Notes: a model not told the origin generated them from the letters alone. Shown: positions 32,201 to 48,900, numbered from the stretch's first letter. The stretch is DNA of 64,000 nucleotides from Megachile rotundata (GCF_050947335.1 NW_027473362.1:372001-436000), one strand, 5' to 3'. A program made the numbers and translations.

Positions 32201-35200
32201 ATTGTGATAGTATGATTGTGATTGTTTGATTGTGATTGTATGATTGTGATTGTATGATTATGATTGTATGATTGTGATTGTATGATTGTGATTGTATGAT
32301 TGTGATTGTATGATTGTATTTGGGAGATTGTATTTGGGAGATTGTAATTGTATGATTGCGATTGTATGATTGTGATTGTATGATTGCGATTGTATGAATT
32401 CGATTGTATGATTGTGATTGTATGATTGTGATTGTATGATTGTGATTGTATGATTGTGATTGTATGATTGTGATTGTATGATTGTATTTGGGGGATTGTA
32501 TTTGGGAGATTGTAATTGTATGATTGCGATTGTATGATTGTGATTGTACGATTGCGATTGTATGATTGTGATTGTATGATTGTGATGTATGATTGTAATT
32601 GTATGATTATGATTGTATGATTGTGATTGTATGATTGAGATTGTATGATTGAGATTGTATGATTGTGATTGTATGCTTGCGATTGTATGATTGCGATTGT
32701 ATGATTGTGATTGTATGATTGTGATTGCATGATTTTGAATGTATGATTGTGATTGCATGATTGTGATTGTATGATTGTGGTTGTATGATTGTGATTGTAT
32801 GATTGTATTTGGGAGATTGTATTTGGGAGATTGTATTTGGGAGATTGTATTTGGGAGATTGTAATTGTATGATTGCGATTGTATGATTGTGATTGTATGA
32901 TTGCGATTGTATGATTGTGATTGTATGATTGTGATGTATGATTGTAATTGTATGATTATGATTGTATGATTGTGATTGTATGATTGAGATTGTATGATTG
33001 AGATTGTATGAATGTGATTGTATGCTTGCGATTGTATGATTGTGATTGTATGATTCTGATTGTATGATTGTGATTGCATGATTTTGAATGTATGATTGTG
33101 ATTGTATGATTGTGATTGTATGATTGTGATTGTATGATTGTGATTGTATGATTGTGATTGTATGATTGTGATTGTATGATTGTGATTGTATGATTGTGAT
33201 TGCATGATTGTGATTGTATGACTGTGATTGCATGATTTTGAATGTATGATTGTGATTGTATGATTGTGATTGCATGATTGTGATTGTATGATTGTGATTG
33301 CATGATTTTGAATGTATGATTGTGATTGTATGATTGTGTTTGTATGATTTTGATTGTATGATTATGATTGTATGATTGTGATTGCATGATTGTGATTGTA
33401 TGATTGTGATTGCATGATTTTGAATGTATGATTGTGATTGCATGATTGTGATTGTATGATTGTGGTTGTATGATTGTGATTGTATGATTGTGATTGTATG
33501 ATTGTGATTGTATGATTGTGATTGTATGATTGTGATTGTATGATTGTGATTGTATGATTCTGATTGTATGATTGTGATTGTATGATTGTGGTTGTATGAT
33601 TGTGATTGTATGATTGTATTTGGGAGATTGTATTTGGGAGATTGTATTTGGGAGATTGTAATTGTACGATTGCGATTGTATGATTATGATTGTATGATTG
33701 TGATTGTATGATTATGATTGTATGATTGTGATTGTATGATTGCGATTGTGTGATTGTGATTGTATGATTATGATTGTATTTTTGTGATTACATGATTGTG
33801 ATTGTATGATTGTGATTGTATGATTGTGATTGTATGATTGTGATTGTATGATTGTGATTGTATGATTGTGATTGTATGATTGTGATTGTATTTTTGTGAT
33901 TACATGATTGTGATTGTATGATTGTGATTGCATGATTGTGATTGTATGATTGTGATTGTATGATTGCGATTGTATGATTGTGATTGTATGATTGTGATGT
34001 ATGATTGTAATTGTATGATTATGATTGTATGATTGTGATTGTATGATTGAGATTGTATGATTGAGATTGTATGAATGTGATTGTATGCTTGCGATTGTAT
34101 GATTGTGATTGTATGATTGTGATTGTATGATTGTGATTGTATGATTGTATTTGGGAGATTGTATTTGGGAGATTGTATTTGGGAGATTGTAATTGTATGA
34201 TTGCGATTGTATGATTGCGATTGTATGATTGTGATGTATGATTGTAATTGTATGATTATGATTGTATGATTGTGATGTATGATTGTAATTGTATGATTAT
34301 GATTGTATGATTGTGATTGTATGATTGAGATTGTATGATTGAGATTGTATGATTGTGATTGTATGCTTGCGATTGTATGATTGCGATTGTATGATTGTGA
34401 TTGTATGATTGTGATTGTATGATTGTGATTGTATGAATGTGATTGTATGATTGTGATTGTATGATTGTGATTACATGATTGTGATTGTATGATTGTGATT
34501 GCATGATTTTGAATGTATGATTGTGATAGTACGACTGTGATTGCATGATTGTGATTGTATGTTTGTGATTGAATGATTTTGAATGTATGATTGTGATTGT
34601 ATGATTGTGATTGTATGATTGTGATTGAATGATTATGATTGTATGATTGTGATTGCATGATTGTGATTGTATGATTGTGATTGCATGATTTTGAATGTAT
34701 GATTGTGATTGCATGATTGTGATTGTATGATTGTGATTGTATGATTGTGATTGTATGATTGTATTTGGGAGATTGTATTTGGGAGATTGTATTTGGGAGA
34801 TTGTAATTGTATGATTGCGATTGTATGGTTGTGATTGTATGATTGCGATTGTATGATTGCGATTGTATGATTGTGATTGTATGATTGTGATTGTATGATT
34901 GTGATTGTATGATTGTGATTGTATGATTGTGATTGCATGATTGTGAATGTATGATTGTGATTGCATGATGTTGAATGTATGATCGTGATTGCATGATTGT
35001 GATTGTATGATTGTGATTGTATGATTGTGATTGTATGATTGTGATAGTATGATTGTGATTGTATGATTGTGATTGTATGATTGTGATTGTATGATTATGA
35101 TTGTATGATTGTGATTGTATGATTGTGATTGTATGATTGTGATTGTATGATTGTGATTGTATGATTATGATTGTATGATTGTGGTTGCATGATTGTGATT

Positions 35201-38200
35201 GTACGATTGTGATTGCATGATGTTGAATGTATGATCGTGATTGCATGATTGTGATTGTATGATTGTGATTGTATGATTGTGATTGTATGATTGTGATAGT
35301 ATGATTGTGATTGTATGATTGTGATTGTATGATTGTGATTGTATGATTATGATTGTATGATTGTGATTGTATGATTGTATTTGGGAGATTGTATTTGGGA
35401 GATTGTAATTGTATGATTGCGATTGTATGATTGTGATTGTATGATTGCGATTGTATGAATTCGATTGTATGATTGTGATTGTATGATTGTGATTGTATGA
35501 TTGTGATTGTATGATTGTGATTGTATGATTGTGATTGTATGATTGTGATTGTATGATTGTGATTGTATGATTGTGATTGTATAATTGTGATTGTATGATT
35601 GTATTTGGGCGATTGTAATTGTATGATTGCGATTATATGATTGTGATTGTATGATTGCGATTGTATGATTGTGATTGTATGATTGTAATGTATGATTGTA
35701 ATTGTATGATTATGATTGTATGATTGTGATTGTATGATTGACATTGTATGATTGAGATTGTATGATTGTGATTGTATGATTGAGATTGTACGATTGTGAT
35801 TGTATGCTTGCGATTGTATGATTGTGATTGTATGATTGTGATTGTATGATTGTGATTGTATGATTGTGATTGTATGATTGTGATTGTATGATTGTGATTG
35901 TATGATTGTGATTGTATGATTGTGATTGTATGATTGTGATTGTATGATTGTGATTGCATGATTGTGATTGTATGATTGTGATTGCATGATTTTGAATGTA
36001 TGATTGTGATTGTATGATTGTGATTGCATGATTGTGATTGCATGATTGTGATTGTATGATTGTGATTGCACGATTTTGAATGTATGATTGTGATTGTATG
36101 ATTGTGATTGTATGATTGTGATTGTATGATTGTGATTGTATGATTATGATTGTATGATTGTGATTGCATGATTGTGATTGTATGATTGTGATTGCATGAT
36201 TTTGAATGTATGATTGTGATTGCATGATTGTGATTGTATGATTGTGGTTGTATGATTGTGATTGTATGATTGTATTTGGGAGATTGTATTTGGGAGATTG
36301 TATTTGGGAGATTGTAATTGTATGATTGCGATTGTATGATTGTGATTGTATGATTGTGATGTATGATTGTAATTGTATGATTATGATTGTATGATTGTGA
36401 TGTAGGATTGTAATTGTATGATTATGATTGTATGATTGTGATTGTATGATTGAGATTGTATGATTGAGATTGTATGATTGTGATTGTATGCTTGCGATTG
36501 TATGATTGTGATTGTATGATTGTGATTGTATGATTGTGATTGTATGATTGTGATTGTATGATTGTGATTGTATGATTGTGATTGTATGATTGTGATTGTA
36601 TGATTGTGATTGTATGATTGTGATTGTATGGTTGTGATTGTATGATTGTGATTGCATGATTGTGATTGTATGATTGTGATTGCATGATTTTGAATGTATG
36701 ATTGTGATTGCATGATTGTGATTGTATGATTGTGATTGCATGATTTTGAATGTATGATTGTGATTGTATGATTGTGATTGCATGATTGTGATTGTATGAT
36801 TGAGATTGTATGATTTTGAATGTATGATTGTGATTGCATGATTGTGATTGTATGATTGTGATTGTATGATTGTGATTGTATGATTGTGATTGTATGGTTG
36901 TGATTGTATGATTGTGATTGCATGATTGTGATTGTATGATTGTGATTGCATGATTTTGAATGTATGATTGTGATTGCATGATTGTGATTGTATGATTGTG
37001 ATTGCATGATTTTGAATGTATGATTGTGATTGTATGATTGTGATTGCATGATTTTGAATGTATGATTGTGATTGCATGATTGTGATTGTATGATTGTGAT
37101 TGTATGATTGTGATTGTATGATTGTGATAGTATGATTTTGTGGTTGTATGATTGTGATTGTATGATTGTGATTGTATGATTATGATTGTATGATTGTGAT
37201 TGTATGATTGTATTTGGGAGATTGTATTTGGGAGATTGTATTTGGGAGATTGTAATTGTATGATTGCGATTGTATGATTGTGATTGTATGATTGCGATTG
37301 TATGAATTCGATTGTATGATTGTGATTGTATGATTGTGATTGTATGATTGTGATTGTATGATTGTGATTGTATGATTGTGATTGTATGATTGTGATTGTA
37401 TGATTGTGATTGTATGATTGTGATTGTATGATTGTGATTGTATGATTGTGATTGTATGATTGTATTTGGGAGATTGTATTTGGGAGATTGTAATTGTATG
37501 ATTGCGATTGTATGATTGTGATTGTATGATTGCGATTGTATGATTGTGATTGTATGATTGTGATGTATGATTGTAATTGTATGATTATGATTGTATGATT
37601 GTGATTGTATGATTGAGATTGTATGATTGAGATTGTATGATTGTGATTGTATGCTTGCGATTGTATGATTGCGATTGTATGATTGTGATTGTATGATTGT
37701 GATTGCATGATTTTGAATGTATGATTGTGATTGCATGATTGTGATTGTATGATTGTGGTTGTATGATTGTGATTGTATGATTGTATTTGGGAGATTGTAT
37801 TTGGGAGATTGTATTTGGGAGATTGTATTTGGGAGATTGTAATTGTATGATTGCGATTGTATGATTGTGATTGTATGATTGCGATTGTATGAATTCGATT
37901 GTATGATTGTGATTGTATGATTGTGATTGTATGATTGTGATTGTATGATTGTGATTGTATGATTGTGATTGTATGATTGTGATTGTATGATTGTGATTGC
38001 ATGATTGTGATTGTATGATTGTGATTGCATGATTTTGAATGTATGATTGTGATTGTATGATTGTGATTGCATGATTGTGATTGTATGATTGTGATTGCAT
38101 GATTTTGAATGTATGATTGTGATTGTATGATTGTGATTGTATGATTTTGATTGTATGATTATGATTGTATGATTGCGATTGCATGATTGTGATTGTATGA

Positions 38201-38410
38201 TTGTGATTGCATGATTTTGAATGTATGATTGTGATTGCATGATTGTGATTGTATGATTGTGGTTGTATGATTGTGATTGTATGATTGTGATTGTATGATT
38301 GTGATTGTATGATTGTGATTGTATGATTGTGATTGTATGATTGTGATTGTATGATTGTGATTGTATGATTGTGATTGTATGATTGTGATTGTATGATTGT
38401 GGTTGTATGA
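20219..38410. repeat. 14-bp GT-rich satellite array, right flank, first part
   Basis: The same 14-bp family and the same variant phrases as the left flank. Rare markers show internal duplication: GTATTATTTGGG lies at about 22260, 30061 and 31210, and the GTCTGATTGT cluster with TGCGATTG and TACGATTG lies at 23064, 24351, 29004 and 32000. The pairs 22261/31211 and 23064/32000 differ by 8,950 and 8,936 bp, so a segment of several kb has been duplicated at nearly constant spacing. No gene is present. Confidence 0.96.
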
Positions 38411-41400
38411 TTGTTATTGTATGATTGTATTTGGGAGATTGTATTTGGGAGATTGTAATTGTACGATTGCGATTGTATGATTATGATTGTATGATTGTGA
38501 TTGTATGATTATGATTGTATGATTGTGATTGTATGATTGCGATTGTATGATTGTGATTGTATGATTATGATTGTATTTTTGTGATTACATGATTGTGATT
38601 GTATGATTGTGATTGTATGATTGTGATTGTATGATTGTGATTGTATGATTGTGATTGTATGATTGTGATTGTATGATTGTGATTGTATGATTGTGATTGT
38701 ATGATTGTGATGTATGATTGTAATTGTATGATTATGATTGTGTGATTGTGATTGTATGATTGAGATTGTATGATTGAGATTGTATGAATGTGATTGTATG
38801 CTTGCGATTGTATGATTGTGATTGTATGATTGTGATTGTATGATTGTGATTGCATGATTTTGAATGTATGATTGTGATTGTATGATTGTGATTGCATGAT
38901 TGTGATTGTATGGTTGTGATTGCATGATTTTGAATGTATGATTGTGATTGTATGATTGTGATTGTATGATTGCGATTGTATGATTGTGATTGTATGATTG
39001 TGATTGTATGATTGTGATTGTATGATTGTGATTGTATGATTGTATTTGGGAGATTGTATTTGGGAGATTGTATTTGGGAGATTGTAATTGTATGATTGCG
39101 ATTGTATGATTGCGATTGTATGATTGTGATGTATGATTGTAATTGTATGATTATGATTGTATGATTGTGATGTATGATTGTAATTGTATGATTATGATTG
39201 TATGATTGTGATTGTATGATTGAGATTGTATGATTGAGATTGTATGATTGTGATTGTATGCTTGGGATTGTATGATTGCGATTGTATGATTGTGATTGTA
39301 TGATTGTGATTGTATGATTGTGATTGTATGATTGTGATTGTATGATTGTGATTACATGATTGTGATTGTATGATTGTGATTGCATGATTTTGAATGTATG
39401 ATTGTGATAGTACGACTGTGATTGCATGATTATGATTGTATGATTGTGATTGAATGATTTTGAATGTATGATTGTGATTGTATGATTGTGATTGTATGAT
39501 TGTGGTTGTATGATTATGATTGTATGATTGTGATTGCATGATTGTGATTGTATGATTGTGATTGCATGATTTTGAATGTATGATTGTGATTGCATGATTG
39601 TGATTGTATGATTGTGATTGTATGATTGTATTTGGGAGATTGTACTTGGGAGATTGTATTTGGGAGATTGTATTTGGGAGATTGTATTTGGGAGATTGTA
39701 ATTGTATGATTGCGATTGTATGATTGTGATTGTATGATTGCGATTGTATGATTGCGATTGTATGATTGTGATGTATGATTGTAATTGTATGATTATGATT
39801 GTATGATTGTGATTGTATGATTGAGATTGTATGATTGAGATTGTATGATTGTGATTGTATGCTTGCGATTGTATGATTGTGATTACATGATTGTGATTGT
39901 ATGATTGTGATTGTATGATTGTGATTGTATGATTGTGATTGTATGATTGGGATTGTATGATTGTGATTGTATGATTGTGATTGTATGATTGTGATTGTAT
40001 GATTGTGATTGTATGATTGTGATTGCATGATTTTGAATGTATGATTGTGATTGTATGATTGTGATTGCATGATTGTGATTGTATGATTGTGATTGCATGA
40101 TTTTGAATGTATGATTGTGATTGTATGATTGTGATTGTATCATTTTGATTGTATGATTATGATTGTTTGATTGCGATTGCATGATTGTGATTGTATGATT
40201 GTGATTGCATGATTTTGAATGTATGATTGTGATTGCATGATTGTGATTGTATGATTGTGGTTGTATGATTGTGATTGTATGATTGTGATTGTATGATTGT
40301 GATTGTATGATTGTGATTGTATGATTGTGATTGTATGATTGTGATTGTATGATTGTGATTGTATGATTGTGATTGTCTGATTGTTGTTGTGCGATTGTGA
40401 TTGTACGATTGTGATTGTACGATTGTGGTTGTATGATTGTGATTGTATGATTATGATTGTATGATTGTGATTGCATGATTGTGATTGTATGATAGTGATT
40501 GCATGATTTTGAATGTATGATTGTGATTGCATGATTGTGATTGTATGATTGTGATTGTATGATTGTGATTGTATGATTGTGATAGTATGATTGTGGTTGT
40601 ATCATTGTGATTGTATGATTGTGATTGTATGATTATGATTGTATGATTGTGATTGTATGATTGTATTTGGGAGATTGTATTTGGGAGATTGTATTTGGGA
40701 GATTGTAATTGTATGATTGCGATTGTATGATTGTGATTGTATGATTGCGATTGTATGAATTCGATTGTATGATTGTGATTGTATGATTGTGATTGCATGA
40801 TTTTGAATGTATGATTGTGATTGTATGATTGTGATTGTATGATTGTGATTGTATGATTGTGATTGTATGATTGTGATTGTATGATTGTGATTGTATGATT
40901 GTGATTGTATGATTGTGATTGTATGATTGTGATTGCATGATTGTGATTGTATGACTGTGATTGCATGATTTTGAATGTATGATTGTGATTGTATGATTGT
41001 GATTGCATGATTGTGATTGTATGATTGTGATTGCATGATTTTGAATGTATGATTGTGATTGTATGATTGTGATTGTATGATTTTGATTGTATGATTATGA
41101 TTGTATGATTGTGATTGCATGATTGTGATTGTATGATTGTGATTGCATGATTTTGAATGTATGATTGTGATTGCATGATTGTGATTGTATGATTGTGGTT
41201 GTATGATTGTGATTGTATGATTGTGATTGTATGATTGTGATTGTATGATTGTGATTGTATGATTGTGATTGTATGATTGTGATTGTATGATTGTGATTGT
41301 ATGATTGTGATTGTATGATTGTGGTTGTATGATTGTGATTGTATGATTGTATTTGGGAGATTGTATTTGGGAGATTGTATTTGGGAGATTGTAATTGTAC

Positions 41401-44400
41401 GATTGCGATTGTATGATTATGATTGTATGATTGTGATTGTATGATTATGATTGTATGATTGTGATTGTATGATTGCGATTGTGTGATTGTGATTGTATGA
41501 TTATGATTGTATTTTTGTGATTACATGATTGTGATTGTATGATTGTGATTGTATGATTGTGATTGTATGATTGTGATTGTATGATTGTGATTGTATGATT
41601 GTGATTGTATGATTGTGATTGTATGATTGTGATTGTATGATTGTGATTGTATTTTTGTGATTACATGATTGTGATTGTATGATTGTGATTGCATGATTGT
41701 GATTGTATGATTGTGATTGTATGATTGCGATTGTATGATTGTGATTGTATGATTGTGATGTATGATTGTAATTGTATGATTATGATTGTATGATTGTGAT
41801 TGTATGATTGAGATTGTATGATTGAGATTGTATGAATGTGATTGTATGCTTGCGATTGTATGATTGTGATTGTATGATTGTGATTGTATGATTGTGATTG
41901 TATGATTGTATTTGGGAGATTGTATTTGGGAGATTGTATTTGGGAGATTGTACTTGTATGATTGCGATTGCATGATTGCGATTGTATGATTGTGATGTAT
42001 GATTGTAATTGTATGATTATGATTGTATGATTGTGATGTATGATTGTAATTGTATGATTATGATTGTATGATTGTGATTGTATGATTGAGATTGTATGAT
42101 TGAGATTGTATGATTGTGATTGTATGCTTGCGATTGTATGATTGCGATTGTATGATTGTGATTGTATGATTGTGATTGTATGATTGTGATTGTATGAATG
42201 TGATTGTATGATTGTGATTGTATGATTGTGATTACATGATTGTGATTGTATGATTGTGATTGCATGATTTTGAATGTATGATTGTGATAGTACGACTGTG
42301 ATTGCATGATTGTGATTGTATGATTGTGATTGAATGATTTTGAATGTATGATTGTGATTGTATGATTGTGATTGTATGATTGTGATTGTATGATTATGAT
42401 TGTATGATTGTGATTGCATGATTGTGATTGTATGATTGTGATTGCATGATTTTGAATGTTTGATTGTGATTGCATGATTGTGATTGTATGATTGTGATTG
42501 TATGATTGTGATTGTATGATTGTATTTGGGAGATTGTATTTGGGAGATTGTATTTGGGAGATTGTAATTGTATGATTGCGATTGTATGGTTGTGATTGTA
42601 TGATTGCGATTGTATGATTGCGATTGTATGATTGCGATTGTATGATTGTGATTGTATGATTGTGATTGTATGATTGTGATTGTATGATTGTGATTGTATG
42701 ATTGTGATTGTATGATTGTGATTGCATGATTGTGATTGTATGATTGTGATTGCATGATTGTGAATGTATGATTGTGACTGTATGATTGTGATTGCATGAT
42801 TGTGATTGTATGAATGTGATTGCATGATCTTGAATGTATGATTGTGATTGTATGATTGTGATTGTATGATTGTGATTGTATGATTGTGATTGTATGATTA
42901 TGATTGTATGATTGTGGTTGCATGATTGTGATTGTACGATTGTGATTGCATGATGTTGAATGTATGATCGTGATTGCATGATTGTGATTGTATGATTGTG
43001 ATTGTATGATTGTGATTGTATGATTGTGATAGTATGATTGTGATTGTATGATTGTGATTGTATGATTGTGATTGTATGATTATGATTGTATGATTGTGAT
43101 TGTATGATTGTATTTGGGAGATTGTATTTGGGAGATTGTAATTGTATGATTGCGATTGTATGATTGTGATTGTATGATTGCGATTGTATGAATTCGATTG
43201 TATGATTGTGATTGTATGATTGTGATTGTATGATTGTGATTGTATGATTGTGATTGTATGATTGTGATTGTATGATTGTGATTGTATGATTGTGATTGTA
43301 TAATTGTGATTGTATGATTGTATTTGGGCGATTGTAATTGTATGATTGCGATTATATGATTGTGATTGTATGATTGCGATTGTATGATTGTGATTGTATG
43401 ATTGTAATGTATGATTGTAATTGTATGATTATGATTGTATGATTGTGATTGTATGATTGACATTGTATGATTGAGATTGTATGATTGTGATTGTATGATT
43501 GAGATTGTACGATTGTGATTGTATGCTTGCGATTGTATGATTGTGATTGTATGATTGTGATTGTATGATTGTGATTGTATGATTGTGATTGTATGATTGT
43601 GATTGTATGATTGTGATTGTATGATTGTGATTGTATGATTGTGATTGCATGATTGTGATTGTATGATTGTGATTGCATGATTTTGAATGTATGATTGTGA
43701 TTGTATGATTGTGATTGCATGATTGTGATTGCATGATTGTGATTGTATGATTGTGATTGCACGATTTTGAATGTATGATTGTGATTGTATGATTGTGATT
43801 GTATGATTGTGATTGTATGATTGTGATTGTATGATTATGATTGTATGATTGTGATTGCATGATTGTGATTGTATGATTGTGATTGCATGATTTTGAATGT
43901 ATGATTGTGATTGCATGATTGTGATTGTATGATTGTGGTTGTATGATTGTGATTGTATGATTGTATTTGGGAGATTGTATTTGGGAGATTGTATTTGGGA
44001 GATTGTAATTGTATGATTGCGATTGTATGATTGTGATTGTATGATTGTGATGTATGATTGTAATTGTATGATTATGATTGTATGATTGTGATGTAGGATT
44101 GTAATTGTATGATTATGATTGTATGATTGTGATTGTATGATTGAGATTGTATGATTGAGATTGTATGATTGTGATTGTATGCTTGCGATTGTATGATTGT
44201 GATTGTATGATTGTGATTGTATGATTGTGATTGTATGATTGTGATTGTATGATTGTGATTGTATGATTGTGATTGTATGATTGTGATTGTATGATTGTGA
44301 TTGTATGATTGTGATTGTATGATTGTGATTGTATGGTTGTGATTGTATGATTGTGATTGCATGATTGTGATTGTATGATTGTGATTGCATGATTTTGAAT

Positions 44401-45958
44401 GTATGATTGTGATTGCATGATTGTGATTGTATGATTGTGATTGCATGATTTTGAATGTATGATTGTGATTGTATGATTGTGATTGCATGATTGTGATTGT
44501 ATGATTGAGATTGTATGATTTTGAATGTATGATTGTGATTGCATGATTGTGATTGTATGATTGTGATTGTATGATTGTGATTGTATGATTGTGATTGTAT
44601 GGTTGTGATTGTATGATTGTGATTGCATGATTGTGATTGTATGATTGTGATTGCATGATTTTGAATGTATGATTGTGATTGCATGATTGTGATTGTATGA
44701 TTGTGATTGCATGATTTTGAATGTATGATTGTGATTGCATGATTGTGATTGTATGATTGTGGTTGTATGATTGTGATTGTATGATTGTATTTGGGAGATT
44801 GTATTTGGGAGATTGTATTTGGGAGATTGTAATTGTATGATTGCGATTGTATGATTGTGATTGTATGATTGCGATTGTATGATTGTGATTGTATGATTAT
44901 GATTGTATGATTGTGATTGCATGATTGTGATTGTATGATTGTGATTGCATGATTTTGAATGTATGATTGTGATTGCATGATTGTGATTGTATGATTGTGG
45001 TTGTATGATTGTGATTGTATGATTGTATTTGGGAGATTGTATTTGGGAGATTGTATTTGGGAGATTGTAATTGTATGATTGCGATTGTATGATTGTGATT
45101 GTATGATTGTGATGTATGATTGTAATTGTATGATTATGATTGTATGATTGTGATGTAGGATTGTAATTGTATGATTATGATTGTATGATTGTGATTGTAT
45201 GCTTGCGATTGTATGATTGCGATTGTATGATTGTGATTGTATGATTGTGATTGCATGATTTTGAATGTATGATTGTGATTGCATGATTGTGATTGTATGA
45301 TTGTGGTTGTATGATTGTGATTGTATGATTGTATTTGGGAGATTGTATTTGGGAGATTGTATTTGGGAGATTGTATTTGGGAGATTGTAATTGTATGATT
45401 GCGATTGTATGATTGTGATTGTATGATTGCGATTGTATGAATTCGATTGTATGATTGTGATTGTATGATTGTGATTGTATGATTGTGATTGTATGATTGT
45501 GATTGTATGATTGTGATTGTATGATTGTGATTGTATGATTGTGATTGCATGATTGTGATTGTATGATTGTGATTGCATGATTTTGAATGTATGATTGTGA
45601 TTGTATGATTGTGATTGCATGATTGTGATTGTATGATTGTGATTGCATGATTTTGAATGTATGATTGTGATTGTATGATTGTGATTGTATGATTTTGATT
45701 GTATGATTATGATTGTATGATTGCGATTGCATGATTGTGATTGTATGATTGTGATTGCATGATTTTGAATGTATGATTGTGATTGCATGATTGTGATTGT
45801 ATGATTGTGGTTGTATGATTGTGATTGTATGATTGTGATTGTATGATTGTGATTGTATGATTGTGATTGTATGATTGTGATTGTATGATTGTGATTGTAT
45901 GATTGTGATTGTATGATTGTGATTGTATGATTGTGATTGTATGATTGTGGTTGTATGA
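38411..45958. repeat. Satellite higher-order block H1 (7,548 bp)
   Basis: Bounded by the rare word TTGTTATTGTATG at 38411 and 45959. Markers in this block recur in the next one at exactly +7,548: the GTCTG cluster (40375 and 47923), the TTTTTGTGATTACATG pair (about 41512 and 49060) and an EcoRI-type GAATTC (40757 and 48305; 43190 and 50738). The boundary is my choice of marker, not a biological edge. Confidence 0.85.
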
Positions 45959-48900
45959 TTGTTATTGTATGATTGTATTTGGGAGATTGTATTTGGGAGA
46001 TTGTAATTGTACGATTGCGATTGTATGATTATGATTGTATGATTGTGATTGTATGATTATGATTGTATGATTGTGATTGTATGATTGCGATTGTATGATT
46101 GTGATTGTATGATTATGATTGTATTTTTGTGATTACATGATTGTGATTGTATGATTGTGATTGTATGATTGTGATTGTATGATTGTGATTGTATGATTGT
46201 GATTGTATGATTGTGATTGTATGATTGTGATTGTATGATTGTGATTGTATGATTGTGATGTATGATTGTAATTGTATGATTATGATTGTGTGATTGTGAT
46301 TGTATGATTGAGATTGTATGATTGAGATTGTATGAATGTGATTGTATGCTTGCGATTGTATGATTGTGATTGTATGATTGTGATTGTATGATTGTGATTG
46401 CATGATTTTGAATGTATGATTGTGATTGTATGATTGTGATTGCATGATTGTGATTGTATGGTTGTGATTGCATGATTTTGAATGTATGATTGTGATTGTA
46501 TGATTGTGATTGTATGATTGCGATTGTATGATTGTGATTGTATGATTGTGATTGTATGATTGTGATTGTATGATTGTGATTGTATGATTGTATTTGGGAG
46601 ATTGTATTTGGGAGATTGTATTTGGGAGATTGTAATTGTATGATTGCGATTGTATGATTGCGATTGTATGATTGTGATGTATGATTGTAATTGTATGATT
46701 ATGATTGTATGATTGTGATGTATGATTGTAATTGTATGATTATGATTGTATGATTGTGATTGTATGATTGAGATTGTATGATTGAGATTGTATGATTGTG
46801 ATTGTATGCTTGGGATTGTATGATTGCGATTGTATGATTGTGATTGTATGATTGTGATTGTATGATTGTGATTGTATGATTGTGATTGTATGATTGTGAT
46901 TACATGATTGTGATTGTATGATTGTGATTGCATGATTTTGAATGTATGATTGTGATAGTACGACTGTGATTGCATGATTATGATTGTATGATTGTGATTG
47001 AATGATTTTGAATGTATGATTGTGATTGTATGATTGTGATTGTATGATTGTGGTTGTATGATTATGATTGTATGATTGTGATTGCATGATTGTGATTGTA
47101 TGATTGTGATTGCATGATTTTGAATGTATGATTGTGATTGCATGATTGTGATTGTATGATTGTGATTGTATGATTGTATTTGGGAGATTGTACTTGGGAG
47201 ATTGTATTTGGGAGATTGTATTTGGGAGATTGTATTTGGGAGATTGTAATTGTATGATTGCGATTGTATGATTGTGATTGTATGATTGCGATTGTATGAT
47301 TGCGATTGTATGATTGTGATGTATGATTGTAATTGTATGATTATGATTGTATGATTGTGATTGTATGATTGAGATTGTATGATTGAGATTGTATGATTGT
47401 GATTGTATGCTTGCGATTGTATGATTGTGATTACATGATTGTGATTGTATGATTGTGATTGTATGATTGTGATTGTATGATTGTGATTGTATGATTGGGA
47501 TTGTATGATTGTGATTGTATGATTGTGATTGTATGATTGTGATTGTATGATTGTGATTGTATGATTGTGATTGCATGATTTTGAATGTATGATTGTGATT
47601 GTATGATTGTGATTGCATGATTGTGATTGTATGATTGTGATTGCATGATTTTGAATGTATGATTGTGATTGTATGATTGTGATTGTATCATTTTGATTGT
47701 ATGATTATGATTGTTTGATTGCGATTGCATGATTGTGATTGTATGATTGTGATTGCATGATTTTGAATGTATGATTGTGATTGCATGATTGTGATTGTAT
47801 GATTGTGGTTGTATGATTGTGATTGTATGATTGTGATTGTATGATTGTGATTGTATGATTGTGATTGTATGATTGTGATTGTATGATTGTGATTGTATGA
47901 TTGTGATTGTATGATTGTGATTGTCTGATTGTTGTTGTGCGATTGTGATTGTACGATTGTGATTGTACGATTGTGGTTGTATGATTGTGATTGTATGATT
48001 ATGATTGTATGATTGTGATTGCATGATTGTGATTGTATGATAGTGATTGCATGATTTTGAATGTATGATTGTGATTGCATGATTGTGATTGTATGATTGT
48101 GATTGTATGATTGTGATTGTATGATTGTGATAGTATGATTGTGGTTGTATCATTGTGATTGTATGATTGTGATTGTATGATTATGATTGTATGATTGTGA
48201 TTGTATGATTGTATTTGGGAGATTGTATTTGGGAGATTGTATTTGGGAGATTGTAATTGTATGATTGCGATTGTATGATTGTGATTGTATGATTGCGATT
48301 GTATGAATTCGATTGTATGATTGTGATTGTATGATTGTGATTGCATGATTTTGAATGTATGATTGTGATTGTATGATTGTGATTGTATGATTGTGATTGT
48401 ATGATTGTGATTGTATGATTGTGATTGTATGATTGTGATTGTATGATTGTGATTGTATGATTGTGATTGTATGATTGTGATTGCATGATTGTGATTGTAT
48501 GACTGTGATTGCATGATTTTGAATGTATGATTGTGATTGTATGATTGTGATTGCATGATTGTGATTGTATGATTGTGATTGCATGATTTTGAATGTATGA
48601 TTGTGATTGTATGATTGTGATTGTATGATTTTGATTGTATGATTATGATTGTATGATTGTGATTGCATGATTGTGATTGTATGATTGTGATTGCATGATT
48701 TTGAATGTATGATTGTGATTGCATGATTGTGATTGTATGATTGTGGTTGTATGATTGTGATTGTATGATTGTGATTGTATGATTGTGATTGTATGATTGT
48801 GATTGTATGATTGTGATTGTATGATTGTGATTGTATGATTGTGATTGTATGATTGTGATTGTATGATTGTGGTTGTATGATTGTGATTGTATGATTGTAT

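Noticed and set aside
20191..38410. CRISPR-like array
   Set aside because: There are no unique spacers between repeats; the repeat is a contiguous 14-bp satellite in a eukaryotic context.
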